Notes: a model not told the origin generated them from the sequence alone. A stretch of 64,000 nucleotides of DNA from Rosistilla ulvae (GCF_007741475.1 NZ_CP036261.1:5023798-5087797); one strand, 5' to 3'. Shown: positions 43,301 through 52,330, counted from the first letter of the stretch. Made by a program: numbers and translations.

Positions 43301-44011
43301 CTGCAGCAGGAGATCCACGAACTGCTCAGCCGCATCGACCGACATGCGGTCCAATATGCTCGGTTGCGAGTCGCCGAAACGCTGCTCAATCGCGCCGTCA
43401 CCAACTACCGCGATCGAAACCAGGCTCCGATCTTGAAGATCGCCAGCGACTATTTCCGCCGACTGACGCTCGATTCGTACAGCGAACTACGAGCCGACAA
43501 CAACGACAAAGGTGATCCGGTTCTGTTGGGCGTCCGCGCCGCGACTGGCCAATCGGTCGACCTGCGTGGCATGAGCCAAGGGACAGCCGATCAATTGTAC
43601 CTGGCACTGCGGTTGGCCAGCTTGAAACACAGCTTCGCCAGCAGCGATCCGATCCCATTGGTCGTCGACGACATCTTGATCCAGTGCGATCTGCAACGCA
43701 GCCGCGCCGCGTTTGAACTGTTGGCGGAATTATCGAACGACACTCAAGTGATCTTCTTCACGCACAATGAAGCGTTGTTGGAAACCGCTCGCGAGTGTGT
43801 CGATGCCAACCAATTGTTCGTGCAAACGTTGACTCGCGATTCGGTGGAACCGACGGCCGAGGTGAAGTCGCCGACGAAGGCCGAGCCAAAACGGAAATCG
43901 CCGACGAAGGCAAAATCGAAATCAAAGCCGAAACCAGAATCGAAGCCGAAACCAGAACCAGTCGATGAGCCCGATGACGTCGAAGACGATCTGTTTCAAC
44001 TGAAGTCGTGA
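40367..44011 (+). CDS. Rad50/SbcC-like ATPase (YhaN type)
   Basis: 1,214 residues. The start overlaps the nuclease stop (ATGA). The N-terminal half-ATPase has Walker A VIYGPNEAGKSTTLRAI (about 25-40). Long coiled-coils rich in Gln, Glu and Arg run from about 190 to 1,000. The C-terminal half-ATPase has the signature MSQGTADQLYLALRLASL and Walker B PLVVDDILIQCD with a following THN switch. It ends in a Lys/Pro/Ser-rich tail (about 1,160-1,210), which is unusual and may bind nucleic acid or be a flexible linker. It works with the Mre11-like nuclease on DNA ends. Its 3' end overlaps the convergent nadC by 16 bp. Confidence 0.92.
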   Translation: MRFASLDLIAYGHFQNQRIDLSGGQYGLHVIYGPNEAGKSTTLRAITSLLYGFDNVTSDNFRHQNRDLRVGARIIDHDGEEIRCVRRKGRTGTLYCGDDDNAIDEAVLQKMLRGVDKAAFGDRFGITHQSLVEGGEMMVKGDGDVGQSLFAAGAGLGQLKQIQDAIEDECGKLFKKSGSKSELNRLLGELREKKRQLKESLLPVKTFVNLQQQREEKQVESENYRNAVRETRTEVKRHETLRDAIPLRAEWIQLTEQLAPLADVPMLSPDFSTRQHQASTTWAASQQKMQLVRARIEDQQKKLEALGAPDPLLDQAETIDSLVQAVGGISKAAIERPGLVKRRDMTQAQIVSKLRGIGRNDSDDVWNLQLPHDLRSKIKQLAKQYVALTQRADASAEDLESLQLQVQQVDAAIAAIEQPPSAEALAAALQQAGDAATLVGDHEAAQAALARESRAVATQLRKLTGLECDAQTATALPVPQRETIEKCAGEWESISSRQQQLVEKQAACTDKLEQLTTRLHELHGAGEVPSEQELIAARDQRDQLSASLASTDSAADIRCDREAFESLLAMIEQCDQMSDRLRREAERVSRRATLEAERGSIERAQQRLAEESEQLQSQRQQFADRWNAIWADCSLKPKSPREMLGWLGEHQRLVELYDAQVEAEQAVARHASRIQRVTQQLLAAMPNGSASPASDDLVALVRQAGAAVATTRKQQQEYEERTKQKQQLQQSLPQSQRRNEQIQEELAQWQAQWREVTSRLELDDEAGTDEVDGVVEAYHELVVDQKEFDSFQRRIDGIDTDARAFDAQVRGLGLPIKDASLDASKIVEGWAKDLKQAQKTQTQREQIEQQIAQDQRDLTALEQERIDCQTQLNLLCKEAGCDAPEQLAEVYRNSQQKQQLEHRRQEHYSRLTQMAGTLPVDEFLEKVAAVDPETLDQDIDELHHKLLGLEEDHTASCQELGQLDQQRKAMDGGASAADLQQEIHELLSRIDRHAVQYARLRVAETLLNRAVTNYRDRNQAPILKIASDYFRRLTLDSYSELRADNNDKGDPVLLGVRAATGQSVDLRGMSQGTADQLYLALRLASLKHSFASSDPIPLVVDDILIQCDLQRSRAAFELLAELSNDTQVIFFTHNEALLETARECVDANQLFVQTLTRDSVEPTAEVKSPTKAEPKRKSPTKAKSKSKPKPESKPKPEPVDEPDDVEDDLFQLKS

Positions 44012-44955
44012 GTCCAGTCGAGGCCAAGGTCCAACCAGCGAGCGGCGTGCGTGAGCGCTCCGCTGCTGATCCGGTCGACCCCCGTTTCGGCGATCTCTCG
44101 AATCGTCTCCAGCTTCACATTCCCCGACGCTTCCAATTCGATCTGCGGACTCTTTTCGTTGCGGATCGCGACCGCTTGCCGCAGATCGTCCAAAGAAAAG
44201 TTATCCAACAAGATGATGTCGGGACCTGCGGGCAACACGTCTTGGAACTGTTCTAGCGTATCGACTTCGACTTCAACGATCTGCGGAGCCTTCATCCCCG
44301 CCGATTCGCCGCCAGCCCACGACTTGGCCTTCGCAACCGCTTCGCTCGGCGGAATCGCTTCGCCGGGACCGGCCAACGCCAAGTGATTGTCTTTGATCAG
44401 AAACGCGTCAAACAATCCCAGCCGATGGTTTGTGCCGCCACCACATCGGACCGCGTATTTGTCCATCCGCCGCCAACCGAGCGTCGTTTTGCGGGTGTCG
44501 TACAGTCGAGCTTTCGTCCCCGAGATCTGCTGCACAAACCGATCGGTGAACGTCGCGATCCCGAACATCCGGCACAGCGTGTTCAGTACGATCCGCTCGC
44601 TCGACAAGATGTCCCGAGCCGATCCTTCGATCTGCGCCACGATCTGCCCCGCGGCGACGCGATCCCCATCTTCGACAAGCGTCTCGATCCGCAGCTCCAA
44701 ATTCATCTCGTCGATGATCCAAGGAAGAGTCACCAATCCGGCGGCGATCCCCGCTTCGCGGACCGCCACCTGGCACTTGCCGATCCGATCTTCGGGGACC
44801 AACGAAACCGTGGTCCAATCGATCTGGCGATCGAAGTCTTCGCGAACCGCCAATCGAATCAGCTGTCGGAAATCGTCTTCCAAGGGAGCATCGACGCGGA
44901 TTTGTTGGTATTCGACGGCCATTCCGGGTAACCTTTGCGCTGCGGTGAGATCCAT
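43996..44955 (-). CDS. nadC: Nicotinate-nucleotide pyrophosphorylase (carboxylating)
   Basis: 319 residues; the start could instead be the ATG at 44922. It converts quinolinate and PRPP to nicotinate mononucleotide in de novo NAD synthesis. Family motifs are intact: SSERIVLNTLCRMFGIAT, DTRKTTLGWRRMDKYAVRCG followed by GGTNHRLGLFDAFLIKDNH, then IVEVEVDTLEQF, IILLDNF and IELEASGNVKLETI. It is divergent from the ComEA-like gene and overlaps the ATPase gene tail-to-tail by 16 bp. No other NAD genes are nearby. Confidence 0.95.
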   Translation of the reverse strand: MDLTAAQRLPGMAVEYQQIRVDAPLEDDFRQLIRLAVREDFDRQIDWTTVSLVPEDRIGKCQVAVREAGIAAGLVTLPWIIDEMNLELRIETLVEDGDRVAAGQIVAQIEGSARDILSSERIVLNTLCRMFGIATFTDRFVQQISGTKARLYDTRKTTLGWRRMDKYAVRCGGGTNHRLGLFDAFLIKDNHLALAGPGEAIPPSEAVAKAKSWAGGESAGMKAPQIVEVEVDTLEQFQDVLPAGPDIILLDNFSLDDLRQAVAIRNEKSPQIELEASGNVKLETIREIAETGVDRISSGALTHAARWLDLGLDWTHDFS

Positions 44956-45017
44956 GAATTTTCGAATTCAAGGAGATAGTTTAAGTGGACGACGGACCGA
45001 TCGAAAAGGAGTCTGCG

Positions 45018-45338
45018 ATGATGCTGCGGTCGCTGCCGCTGCAGATCGGTCTGCTCGCAGTCCTAGGCGTCCTGTTCATCATCAGTCTCCGCACGCCAAC
45101 CGAATATCCGATCGATCCCCAGCCACCGCCGATCCATCTGCCGGTTTGGATCGATCCGAACACCGCCGACGCGATGGAGTTGTCGATGATGCCATCGATC
45201 GGCCCGCAGACGGCTGACAGGATCATCGCCGATCGCGAAGCTAACGGTCCCTATCGCAGCCTCAGCGATCTCGACCGCGTCCCCGGCATCGGCCCAAAAA
45301 CGCTGCAGCGCTTGGCCCCGTTCATTCATATTAAGTAG
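45018..45338 (+). CDS. ComEA-like helix-hairpin-helix protein
   Basis: 106 residues from the ATG that follows AAAAGGAG by 6 nt. An in-frame GTG at 44985 also has AAGGAG upstream and would add 11 residues. A membrane anchor (LPLQIGLLAVLGVLFIISL) is followed by a Pro-rich linker and a tandem helix-hairpin-helix domain (IDPNTADAMELSMMPSIGPQ, then VPGIGPKTLQRL). ComEA-type proteins bind double-stranded DNA at the cell surface during natural transformation; similar small proteins may have other DNA roles. No competence genes are adjacent. Confidence 0.85.
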   Translation: MMLRSLPLQIGLLAVLGVLFIISLRTPTEYPIDPQPPPIHLPVWIDPNTADAMELSMMPSIGPQTADRIIADREANGPYRSLSDLDRVPGIGPKTLQRLAPFIHIK

Positions 45339-45343
45339 CCTTC

Positions 45344-45400
45344 ACCCTCCCGACGCAGTCAGGGAGGGTCGGAAAACGAGCGTTTAGCGAGTTTTTCGGG
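45344..45400. terminator. Two adjacent hairpins between convergent genes
   Basis: ACCCTCCC/GGGAGGGT around a 10-nt loop (45344-45369) is followed by a weaker GAAAAC...GTTTTTC hairpin (about 45372-45398). They lie between the ComEA-like stop and the stop of the convergent CxxCH gene and could terminate both transcripts. Confidence 0.55.
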
Positions 45401-45485
45401 GAGGGCCTGCACACCGGATCAAACGCCTCGGATCGACCTCGCGACCTCCCTTGCAAACGGCGTTTGGGGTGGGTGCAGTTGGGTG

Positions 45486-48400
45486 TTAGGGGCTGGCGGC
45501 CGGACCTGCTGGCGATTCCTTTTTAGCGCGCTGTTCCAGCAGAAACGCCAGTAGATTTTGAATCTCCTGCTCCGCTAACGATTCGGCAAAGTTACCGGGC
45601 ATCACCGAGACCGTTGATTTTCGTTGGTCCTCGATATCGTCAGTCGACAGCGTGATCTCGCGTCCCGTCGAATCGGCTAGCACGATCGTTTCTCCCTCTT
45701 GGCGACGCAGCAGGCCATTGACGACGGTCCCATCGACCGTGACCACCGTCAGGCTGCGAAAGGCGACGTCGACGTTGCGGTTGGGATCGAGGATGTCTTC
45801 CAACAACCGATCGGCTCCACGATTGCCGACACCGTCCAACTGCGGGCCGACCAATTGGCCAGAGCTTCCGATCCGGTGGCAGGCGGCGCAGTTCTTGTCG
45901 AATACGATCCGTCCCGCGACCGCGGCCCCAGCGCTCGGCCGACGGTGTGCCAACACCCGGTGATGCGCCAGTTGTTCGGCGAGCTTTTCATTGGCTGGCG
46001 GCAAGCCTTGGGTTAGCTCATCGATCTGCTGTCGCTGCTTTTCGTTTGCGTTGCGATGCAGCGGGTCGACAATCGCCGGTTCTTGCAGCAATCGGGCCGA
46101 AGCGTTTCCGGCGGTGATCGCAGCGAACAAGCGATCGATCCCGACGGTGGTTCTCGCCAACCCCGATGCGATCTCGCGTTGCAGCGACGCGGGTGACTGA
46201 GCGATCGCCGCGACCAGTCGATCGCGACTGGCATCCGAATCAAAGCCCGCGAGCGCTGCGGCGGCTTGCATTCGCAGCGTGGGCGGTTGCGATGGATCGA
46301 CCAGCAGTTCGCCGACGATCGCAAACGATTGCTCGGTGCGTCCCATTCGGATGCTGGTGCGGATCGCTTGCTGCCGAACATCGAGCGACTGCCGCCGATC
46401 GGAGATCAACAAATCGATCGTATCGGCGAATTGCGAAAGGTTCAGTGCACCGATCAGCTCGATCAGCCGCGACTCCTGCGGTTCGTCCGCCACCTGAACC
46501 ACGGGCGGTTCAAATCGCCCCGCGGCAATCCATGCGTAGGCGTTCCCCTGATCGGCATCTACGATTTCGATCAACGCTTGCTGGCCGATCCAATGGGGAT
46601 CGATCGCCCATGTGTATCGCTGAGCCGAATCGCTGCGAGGAGGCGCTTGTTGTGCGATCGTTTTTCCCGAATCGACCAGCACCAACCGAATGTGGTTGGC
46701 ATCACAGGACTCTTTTTTCGGATGGCCGTTGTGGCCACACAACCAAAAGGAAAGCGTTTCAGGCAGCGGAAAGCTTGGACTGCGCAACACTCCCGTCACG
46801 TGTTCCCCATGCGCGATGCTATCCCAGAACTTTGCATCGCTGTTACCGTCGGTCGACCCGCGATGACGAATGCCCCAGGGTGACTCGGACGCTTCGAGCC
46901 CCGGAACCGGTTGCCGCGACCAATCGGAACCTCCCGCTTGCAGCGTTTGCAATCGGGCAGGTGCCAGTCGCTGGAGCCATTGTCGCAGTTGTCGCTTCAG
47001 TTCAGCAAACTCTCCGCCGCGCTGCGTCGCACCGTCGAAGATCGCTGACAAGAGAGACAGCTGTTGGTCGGGATCGTTTGCAAACCACTGCGGTGCCAGT
47101 TCAACGAGCCTCAATTGGGATGCGACCGACGCAGTCCGAGTGATCAGTACCGCCGATCGAACAAAGATCGCGGGATCGATCTCTCGAGGATCGGCAAGTT
47201 CGAACACGATTTCCGCCGCGTGGTCTCCGCCACTGACCGAAGCGATCTCCAACAACCGCCGCTGCTGTTCGGCAGTCAACTTCTGAATCGAAAACGAAGC
47301 GGTGCCCGGGGCTTGAGGAAGATCACCCGTTTCCAAATGTCGCTGCAGGGCCAATCGCAGCACATGGATCAAATGCGAATCCTCCGCTGGCGCTGCGTCC
47401 CAAGCGTTTAACAATGGGGCGATGTTGGCAGACGTCGGGTGTTGTCCCAACGCATCGGCGGCGGCTCGACGGACAAACGCGTCGCGATCGCGCAGCCCTA
47501 CCACCGCAAGTTGACGTTCCGATTCGAGAAGGTTCTCGCGTTCGGCAAGCATCTTCAACAGATGGACTCGAACCAACGGGGCGGAATCGTTTGCGAAGCG
47601 TTCCACCGCTTCGGAGTCCATCGCACCCAAACGTTCCAAGATCCATAGGGCATGGGCGCGGGTGAAGGGATCGCTCTCGGAAGCGAGCGTCGCACGCAGC
47701 GGATCGAGCACTTCATTGGCTCGTGAATCGATCAAATAGTTTGTCGCCAGCGTGCGAACCTGCAAATTCGGATCGGCGAGGCGGACAATCAAGTCAGCAG
47801 TCGATAGTTTTGTCAGATCGACCGACTGCGGAGGTGCCGACGGTTCCCCGTTCCAAACGACGCGCCAAATTCGGCCATGCGTGCGGTCTCGATCGGGATC
47901 ATCCAACGGCGCCTCGTAGTGACCGATCACAAGGTTGCAAAAATCGGCGATATAGAGAGCACCGTCGGGGCCCACGATCGCATCGACAGGGCGAAACCAA
48001 GGATCATCGGTCGTGATGAAGTCGGGCTGGGTATCGCACAACAACGTCGAACCGACGCGTCGCAGTTTGTCTCGATGCACCCGACCGGTGACCGGATTGC
48101 AGATAAACAGATTGTCGCGGAACTCGTCGGGAAAGTGGTCGGCCGAATAAGAAGCCGGGCCGCAGATGCCTGTCGAACCGTGGGCGTGATCGATCATCGA
48201 AGGCCCAAACCCAATCGCCGGTTCGGGATTGCCAAAGTGAGGATAGGTCGCGCCGCGCAGCAACTGGTAAACCGGTTTGGAATGGCAGTCGGAATCGAAG
48301 ATGTTGCCCCACGGGTCCATGGTAATCCCAAACGGATTGACTTGCCCCCACGTAAATTGCTGAAAGTGCGATCCATCGCTGCGGAAGCGGTAGGTATTGC

Positions 48401-49061
48401 CCGAGTCCATCACGACGGTCCGCCCCGCCGCGTCGGTGATTTCGCTGTGATTGGAGAAGCCGTGGCAGCCATAGATCCAACCGTCGATCCAGCGGGTGAA
48501 GGCGTTGGCGTTTCCGTGGACGTCGATGTTGCCAAACGTCGAATAGAGAGCGGTTTGCGTGTCGGATCGCCCATCTCCGTCGCGATCGGCAACGTGGAAG
48601 ATCGATGGGATTCCGTAGACCAGTCCCTCGCTGCCATCCTTTAAAGGCGTCTGTCCGATCGGGATATTCAGCCCGTCGACAAAATGCGTCACCTGCGACG
48701 CATTGCCGGTCGGTCCGATCTCCACTATCGACAATCGATCGCGTGGCGGATGGTCGCCGCCGCCAGCGAACTTGCCGCGATCGGGCTGCACTCCTTCGCC
48801 CGCCGCCGGATAGGGATACTCCACCGAATGCGTCACCCACAAACGCCCGCGGGCATCGAAATTCAGATTCATCGGTTGGCCGATCTCCGGATCGCTGACC
48901 ACCAACTGGATCTCAAACCCTGGTGGCAATCGAAACCGCTCTCGCTGCGCGTCTACCGATGGCGGCGTTGGCTGGCCCAAGACGGAGACCGAACCGCTAA
49001 AAATCGACAGCATCGCGAGTGATGCGAGGAGCATCGCCTGAAAGGAACAGAAGCGTGTCAT
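45486..49061 (-). CDS. PVC-type beta-propeller / HEAT / cytochrome c protein
   Basis: 1,191 residues from the ATG that opens a signal peptide (MTRFCSFQAMLLASLAMLSI...GQ); an ATG at 49094 would add 11 residues. The first about 400 residues are a glucose/sorbosone dehydrogenase-like propeller (RERFRLPPGFEIQLV, GPDGALYIADFCNLVIGHYE). A central HEAT-repeat section follows. A C-terminal cytochrome c-like domain has the haem motif NCAACHRIG, then QLVGPQLDGVGNRG and a beta-sandwich end. This combination is the PVC-type heme-binding family, abundant in planctomycetes. These proteins are periplasmic or exported and presumed redox or sugar-related. The substrate is unknown. Confidence 0.92.
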   Translation of the reverse strand: MTRFCSFQAMLLASLAMLSIFSGSVSVLGQPTPPSVDAQRERFRLPPGFEIQLVVSDPEIGQPMNLNFDARGRLWVTHSVEYPYPAAGEGVQPDRGKFAGGGDHPPRDRLSIVEIGPTGNASQVTHFVDGLNIPIGQTPLKDGSEGLVYGIPSIFHVADRDGDGRSDTQTALYSTFGNIDVHGNANAFTRWIDGWIYGCHGFSNHSEITDAAGRTVVMDSGNTYRFRSDGSHFQQFTWGQVNPFGITMDPWGNIFDSDCHSKPVYQLLRGATYPHFGNPEPAIGFGPSMIDHAHGSTGICGPASYSADHFPDEFRDNLFICNPVTGRVHRDKLRRVGSTLLCDTQPDFITTDDPWFRPVDAIVGPDGALYIADFCNLVIGHYEAPLDDPDRDRTHGRIWRVVWNGEPSAPPQSVDLTKLSTADLIVRLADPNLQVRTLATNYLIDSRANEVLDPLRATLASESDPFTRAHALWILERLGAMDSEAVERFANDSAPLVRVHLLKMLAERENLLESERQLAVVGLRDRDAFVRRAAADALGQHPTSANIAPLLNAWDAAPAEDSHLIHVLRLALQRHLETGDLPQAPGTASFSIQKLTAEQQRRLLEIASVSGGDHAAEIVFELADPREIDPAIFVRSAVLITRTASVASQLRLVELAPQWFANDPDQQLSLLSAIFDGATQRGGEFAELKRQLRQWLQRLAPARLQTLQAGGSDWSRQPVPGLEASESPWGIRHRGSTDGNSDAKFWDSIAHGEHVTGVLRSPSFPLPETLSFWLCGHNGHPKKESCDANHIRLVLVDSGKTIAQQAPPRSDSAQRYTWAIDPHWIGQQALIEIVDADQGNAYAWIAAGRFEPPVVQVADEPQESRLIELIGALNLSQFADTIDLLISDRRQSLDVRQQAIRTSIRMGRTEQSFAIVGELLVDPSQPPTLRMQAAAALAGFDSDASRDRLVAAIAQSPASLQREIASGLARTTVGIDRLFAAITAGNASARLLQEPAIVDPLHRNANEKQRQQIDELTQGLPPANEKLAEQLAHHRVLAHRRPSAGAAVAGRIVFDKNCAACHRIGSSGQLVGPQLDGVGNRGADRLLEDILDPNRNVDVAFRSLTVVTVDGTVVNGLLRRQEGETIVLADSTGREITLSTDDIEDQRKSTVSVMPGNFAESLAEQEIQNLLAFLLEQRAKKESPAGPAASP

Positions 49062-49182
49062 GAGGTGGGTTTGCCTGGATTCGTAGAGCATCAACTATCG
49101 ATCGCGTTGACAGTTCTGCATGGTGGTGGGAATTCAAGGTCTGGAATGGCAAATCGAAGTCGTCCGCGACAACTCCGGGAAC

Positions 49183-50604
49183 TCAAGGAGCTCCCTCTGC
49201 CGGCGTTTCAGGTTGTTTGACGGTCGAATCGCTGCGGAGATTGTCGATCCAAAAATGGGAATTCCGAGCGTCGTATCGCGAGGCGAAAAAGAGAACCTCA
49301 CCGCGCGACATTCTTTGCCGTGGATCAAACATTCCTCGATACGATTCCCCCGAAGGCGTATCGATTCGCCATGCGTAGTCGCTCGAATCGGCCGCGGGAC
49401 AGGTGATCCACAATCGATAGGGCATTTGCAAACCTTTCGGATCGCTTTCCAACGGAATCTCCGCCAGATCGACCGATATCTCGTTCCGTTCGGTGCGGGC
49501 TAACAGCGTCTCTCGACTGTCGACGCGAAGGCTCAAGCGGAAGTCTCCCGCTTGCAGGACGATGCCGCTGCCATTGGCCAGCCCTTTGGGTATCCGCGCG
49601 TCGATGGAGACCGATTCGCCAGCAGCGAGCTGGAAATTCTTCAGATGCAGCGGCGTAACTATATAAGAAGCATCGTCAGCCCGATCGACGAACAGCTTGC
49701 CCTCGCGAACTGCATGGTGCTTTTCGAACTGGGCATTATCTTCGATCAGCAATTGCTCGCGCCACGCATCGCTGTCAAAGTCGACAACGATCGGCAGCAG
49801 CGGTGGAATGTCGGCACTGAACGTGGTTTCGCTTTTTAATGCTGCGGTGTTGCCAACAGGCTTCTTCCCGTCGGGAGGCTTCACGTTCGATGCAAGCTTC
49901 GATTTCATTGCCGACGCGGAATTTTCTGCCGCATGAAACTTGCGATCAAACGCATCGGAGATGCTTTGCGATTTGCTGCGGGCAACAACTGGTTCCGACA
50001 AGCGAGCACCGGAGGGCTGTTTTGCGGCGGTCCGCACGCGGGCAGAACTCTCGATCGGTGAGTCCGATGTTGCCACGGAACTTTTGTCGGCGACGGGGCG
50101 AGGACGTGTCACCCAGTAGCCCCCAGCCAAGACGACGACAACCGTCACCGCAGCGGCACCGCACATTATTAGTGAGCGTTGACGCTGCCGGCGCATCGAT
50201 CTCTCGGGACGGCGGTTCGCGGATCGTCCGGGCCGCCTATTTTCGACAGCCGTCGCCCCCGCGGTAGCAATCGTAAACGAGGGGGCGGCGAGATCATCGG
50301 GACGCCCAGCGTCGGCGTGGCGAAGCTGTTGGTCATAGGCGTTTCGCAACTTGTTGTCCAACAGAACCCGCCGGGCATCGGCGATTTCCGTGGCCAGTCG
50401 CTTCGCAAACGGCAATTTGTCGCCAACGCCGACTTGCCGCAGATAGGCGACTTGTCGGTTGGCGGCGACGTCGATCACATCGGCGTTCGCTTCAAATCGT
50501 TCGAGCCCCAGAAGACGATACATGTTGGCCGGCTGTTGGTCGGGCGGAATGCCCAGCCAAGTATGATAGGGATCAAACGCAGGCTGTTCATGTGAAACGT
50601 TCAT
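49183..50604 (-). CDS. J-like domain membrane protein
   Basis: 473 residues from the ATG at 50604; an ATG at 50622 adds six. The N-terminus (FDPYHTWLGIPPDQQPANMY, then RLLGLERFEANADVIDVAAN and KLRNAYDQQL) is the planctomycete J-domain-like module found on many kinases and membrane proteins. A basic linker and one membrane helix (LIMCGAAAVTVVVVLAGGYW, about 145-165) lead to an extracytoplasmic part. That ends in a LamG/concanavalin-like beta-sandwich (about 270-465; GSGIVLQAGDFRLSLRV, FWIDNLRSD). No function is known; a membrane sensor or scaffold is possible. Confidence 0.8.
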   Translation of the reverse strand: MNVSHEQPAFDPYHTWLGIPPDQQPANMYRLLGLERFEANADVIDVAANRQVAYLRQVGVGDKLPFAKRLATEIADARRVLLDNKLRNAYDQQLRHADAGRPDDLAAPSFTIATAGATAVENRRPGRSANRRPERSMRRQRQRSLIMCGAAAVTVVVVLAGGYWVTRPRPVADKSSVATSDSPIESSARVRTAAKQPSGARLSEPVVARSKSQSISDAFDRKFHAAENSASAMKSKLASNVKPPDGKKPVGNTAALKSETTFSADIPPLLPIVVDFDSDAWREQLLIEDNAQFEKHHAVREGKLFVDRADDASYIVTPLHLKNFQLAAGESVSIDARIPKGLANGSGIVLQAGDFRLSLRVDSRETLLARTERNEISVDLAEIPLESDPKGLQMPYRLWITCPAADSSDYAWRIDTPSGESYRGMFDPRQRMSRGEVLFFASRYDARNSHFWIDNLRSDSTVKQPETPAEGAP

Positions 50605-51577
50605 GGAACCCGAATTTAGCATCTAGACGACGCCAATGCACGCTGGAATCCTGTCTCCACTATCGCACACCGCCGACTGAAGGACCGAAGGCTTGGCGTT
50701 GTTCTTGCAATAGTTCTAAAACCTTCACAGCACCACCGCACATCGTGATTTGAGCTTCTGATTCCTCCAATTCCTGGCCTCCCCCACTCATCGTTTGGTG
50801 GCGACGATCAATTTTGTTTCACCACCCCCACAACAAGAGAGGTTTACGGGGCGTCCGCAACGTGAGAGACGCAGGAGTTCCCCCTTCCATGAACTATCCC
50901 CCATCTCTCGGATCCCACAGGTGGCAAGTTTCTATTGCAATCGCATGTACCGCATGCGTGTCTCGTCAAGGACGTGTAGTTAAACGATGTAGCGTAGCAT
51001 GAAACATCGTCAAACTCCGTCACCGGTTTCATGGTCTCTCATGAATCGAGCTGCGAAACTTTCGCACCGAGAAACTTTTAGAGGTACGTTTTGGAGAAGC
51101 GTATCAACGGCCTGTGCCTCAACATGATTATCAATCCGCGCTCCGCTGACGAATCTCGGGTTGATTGACCAGAAGCGTCGTTTGAAGGTCACCTGTCAGC
51201 TTGGCCCCGTCAAGTTGCGTTGTCATGGCACACGGACGTCGAAATGTTAACCCCTGTACACGCAGCAAAACTTGGTGTCGATATTGAGTTTCGGTAATAC
51301 ATGCCGCAAATGAGAAAATACTCGAAATCTGAGTCGGTACACAGTTGTTCAATCGTTGCGGTTGCGCTAGACATGTGCTTAAAATCCGACGGTTTGTTAT
51401 GTCAGACGTATCGTGTTGTTTCGCAAACAAGCGAAGCGTTGGTGTTGCGACAAGTTAACAGAGGTTCAAAAAAAACAAGGAACCGACACCGGGCAAGCCC
51501 GTCCAATTAACAAGGGACCTGATTGTCGACTCAAATTTTCCAATAACCTATGGGATCATATTAACGTGAAAAAACGA
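50605..51577. other. Long AT-richer intergenic region upstream of the AP2/histone-like gene
   Basis: Nearly 1 kb without a convincing gene. Base composition is visibly AT-richer than its surroundings. Several short frames exist but have poor codon use and no recognisable motif. No tRNA, riboswitch or strong hairpin was recognised. It presumably carries promoters for both flanking divergent genes. Confidence 0.5.
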
Positions 51578-52330
51578 ATGAACCTCACGCGGATGGACCA
51601 CGAAGGATGCCGCGGTTGGTGGGTCCGAATCCAACGCGGTGACCAACATGTCAGCAAATTGTTCTCCGATGGCATCTACGGCAGCAACCGAAAAGCGGAG
51701 ATTGCAGCAACAAAGTTTCGCGATGAACAACTAAAAGAATTGCCCGCCCGTGTATTCAAAGGGAGCAAGGGTCCACGTTTGAACGCCGCCGGTTATTATC
51801 TGCGGACTCGCGTGCGTCGCGGCAAAGACGAACAAGCATGGGTAGCGATCTGGACCGAAGACGGTCGCCAGTTGGAGAAGTCGTTCAGCATCAATCAACA
51901 TGGCAACGCCGCAGCCAAGAAATTGGCCAAAGCCTACCGCCAAGAGATGGTCGAGAAATTGATCAGCGGCGGCGGCGAAACCACGGCGACGACGAAGGCT
52001 CCCGCCAAGAAGAAGGCCGCTGTGAAGAAGGCCCCCGTCAAGAAAGCAGCGACGAAAAAGGCCGCCGTCAAGAAGAAGTCGGTGAAGAAGGCTCCCGTCA
52101 AGAAAACTGCGAAGAAGGCAGCGGTCAAGAAGTCGACGAAAAAGGCGCCCGTTAAAAAGAAGGCCGCCGTCAAGAAAACGCCCGCCAAAAAGGCTCCCGT
52201 CAAAAAAGCGGCTGTTAAAAAGAAGACCGTCAAAAAGGCTCCCGTCAAAAAGGTCGCCAAGAAAGCGGCCGTAAAGAAGGTGGCCAAGAAGGCAGCGGTT
52301 AAAAAGAAAGCGACCAAGAAGCGTCGCTAG
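51578..52330 (+). CDS. AP2-like DNA-binding protein with histone H1-like lysine tail
   Basis: 250 residues from the ATG; a GTG at 51566 would add four. Two AP2/integrase-type three-strand-plus-helix modules occur in tandem: GWWVRIQRGDQHVSKLFSDG ending in AATKFRDEQLKEL (about 11-52), and AWVAIWTEDGRQLEKSFSIN ending in AKAYRQEMVEKL (about 85-130). The last about 115 residues are Lys/Ala/Pro/Val repeats of the KKAPVKKAAVKK type, like eukaryotic histone H1 or chlamydial Hc proteins. This suggests sequence-aware DNA binding plus general DNA compaction, a nucleoid-associated protein (inference). The tail repeats could vary in length between strains. Confidence 0.82.
   Translation: MNLTRMDHEGCRGWWVRIQRGDQHVSKLFSDGIYGSNRKAEIAATKFRDEQLKELPARVFKGSKGPRLNAAGYYLRTRVRRGKDEQAWVAIWTEDGRQLEKSFSINQHGNAAAKKLAKAYRQEMVEKLISGGGETTATTKAPAKKKAAVKKAPVKKAATKKAAVKKKSVKKAPVKKTAKKAAVKKSTKKAPVKKKAAVKKTPAKKAPVKKAAVKKKTVKKAPVKKVAKKAAVKKVAKKAAVKKKATKKRR

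Noticed and set aside
40367-44011. ATPase considered as the missing ABC motor for the giant-protein exporter
   Set aside because: It has the split Rad50/SbcC layout with coiled-coils, no membrane helices, and a partner Mre11-like nuclease overlapping upstream.
46166-47143. Plus-strand open frames opposite the PVC-type CxxCH gene
   Set aside because: Arg/Ser/Pro-rich shadow sequence; the minus strand encodes HEAT repeats and a cytochrome domain without interruption.
51131-51430. Short minus-strand frame in the 1-kb region upstream of the AP2/histone-like gene
   Set aside because: Codon use and composition are unlike neighbouring genes, and no start signal or family was seen.
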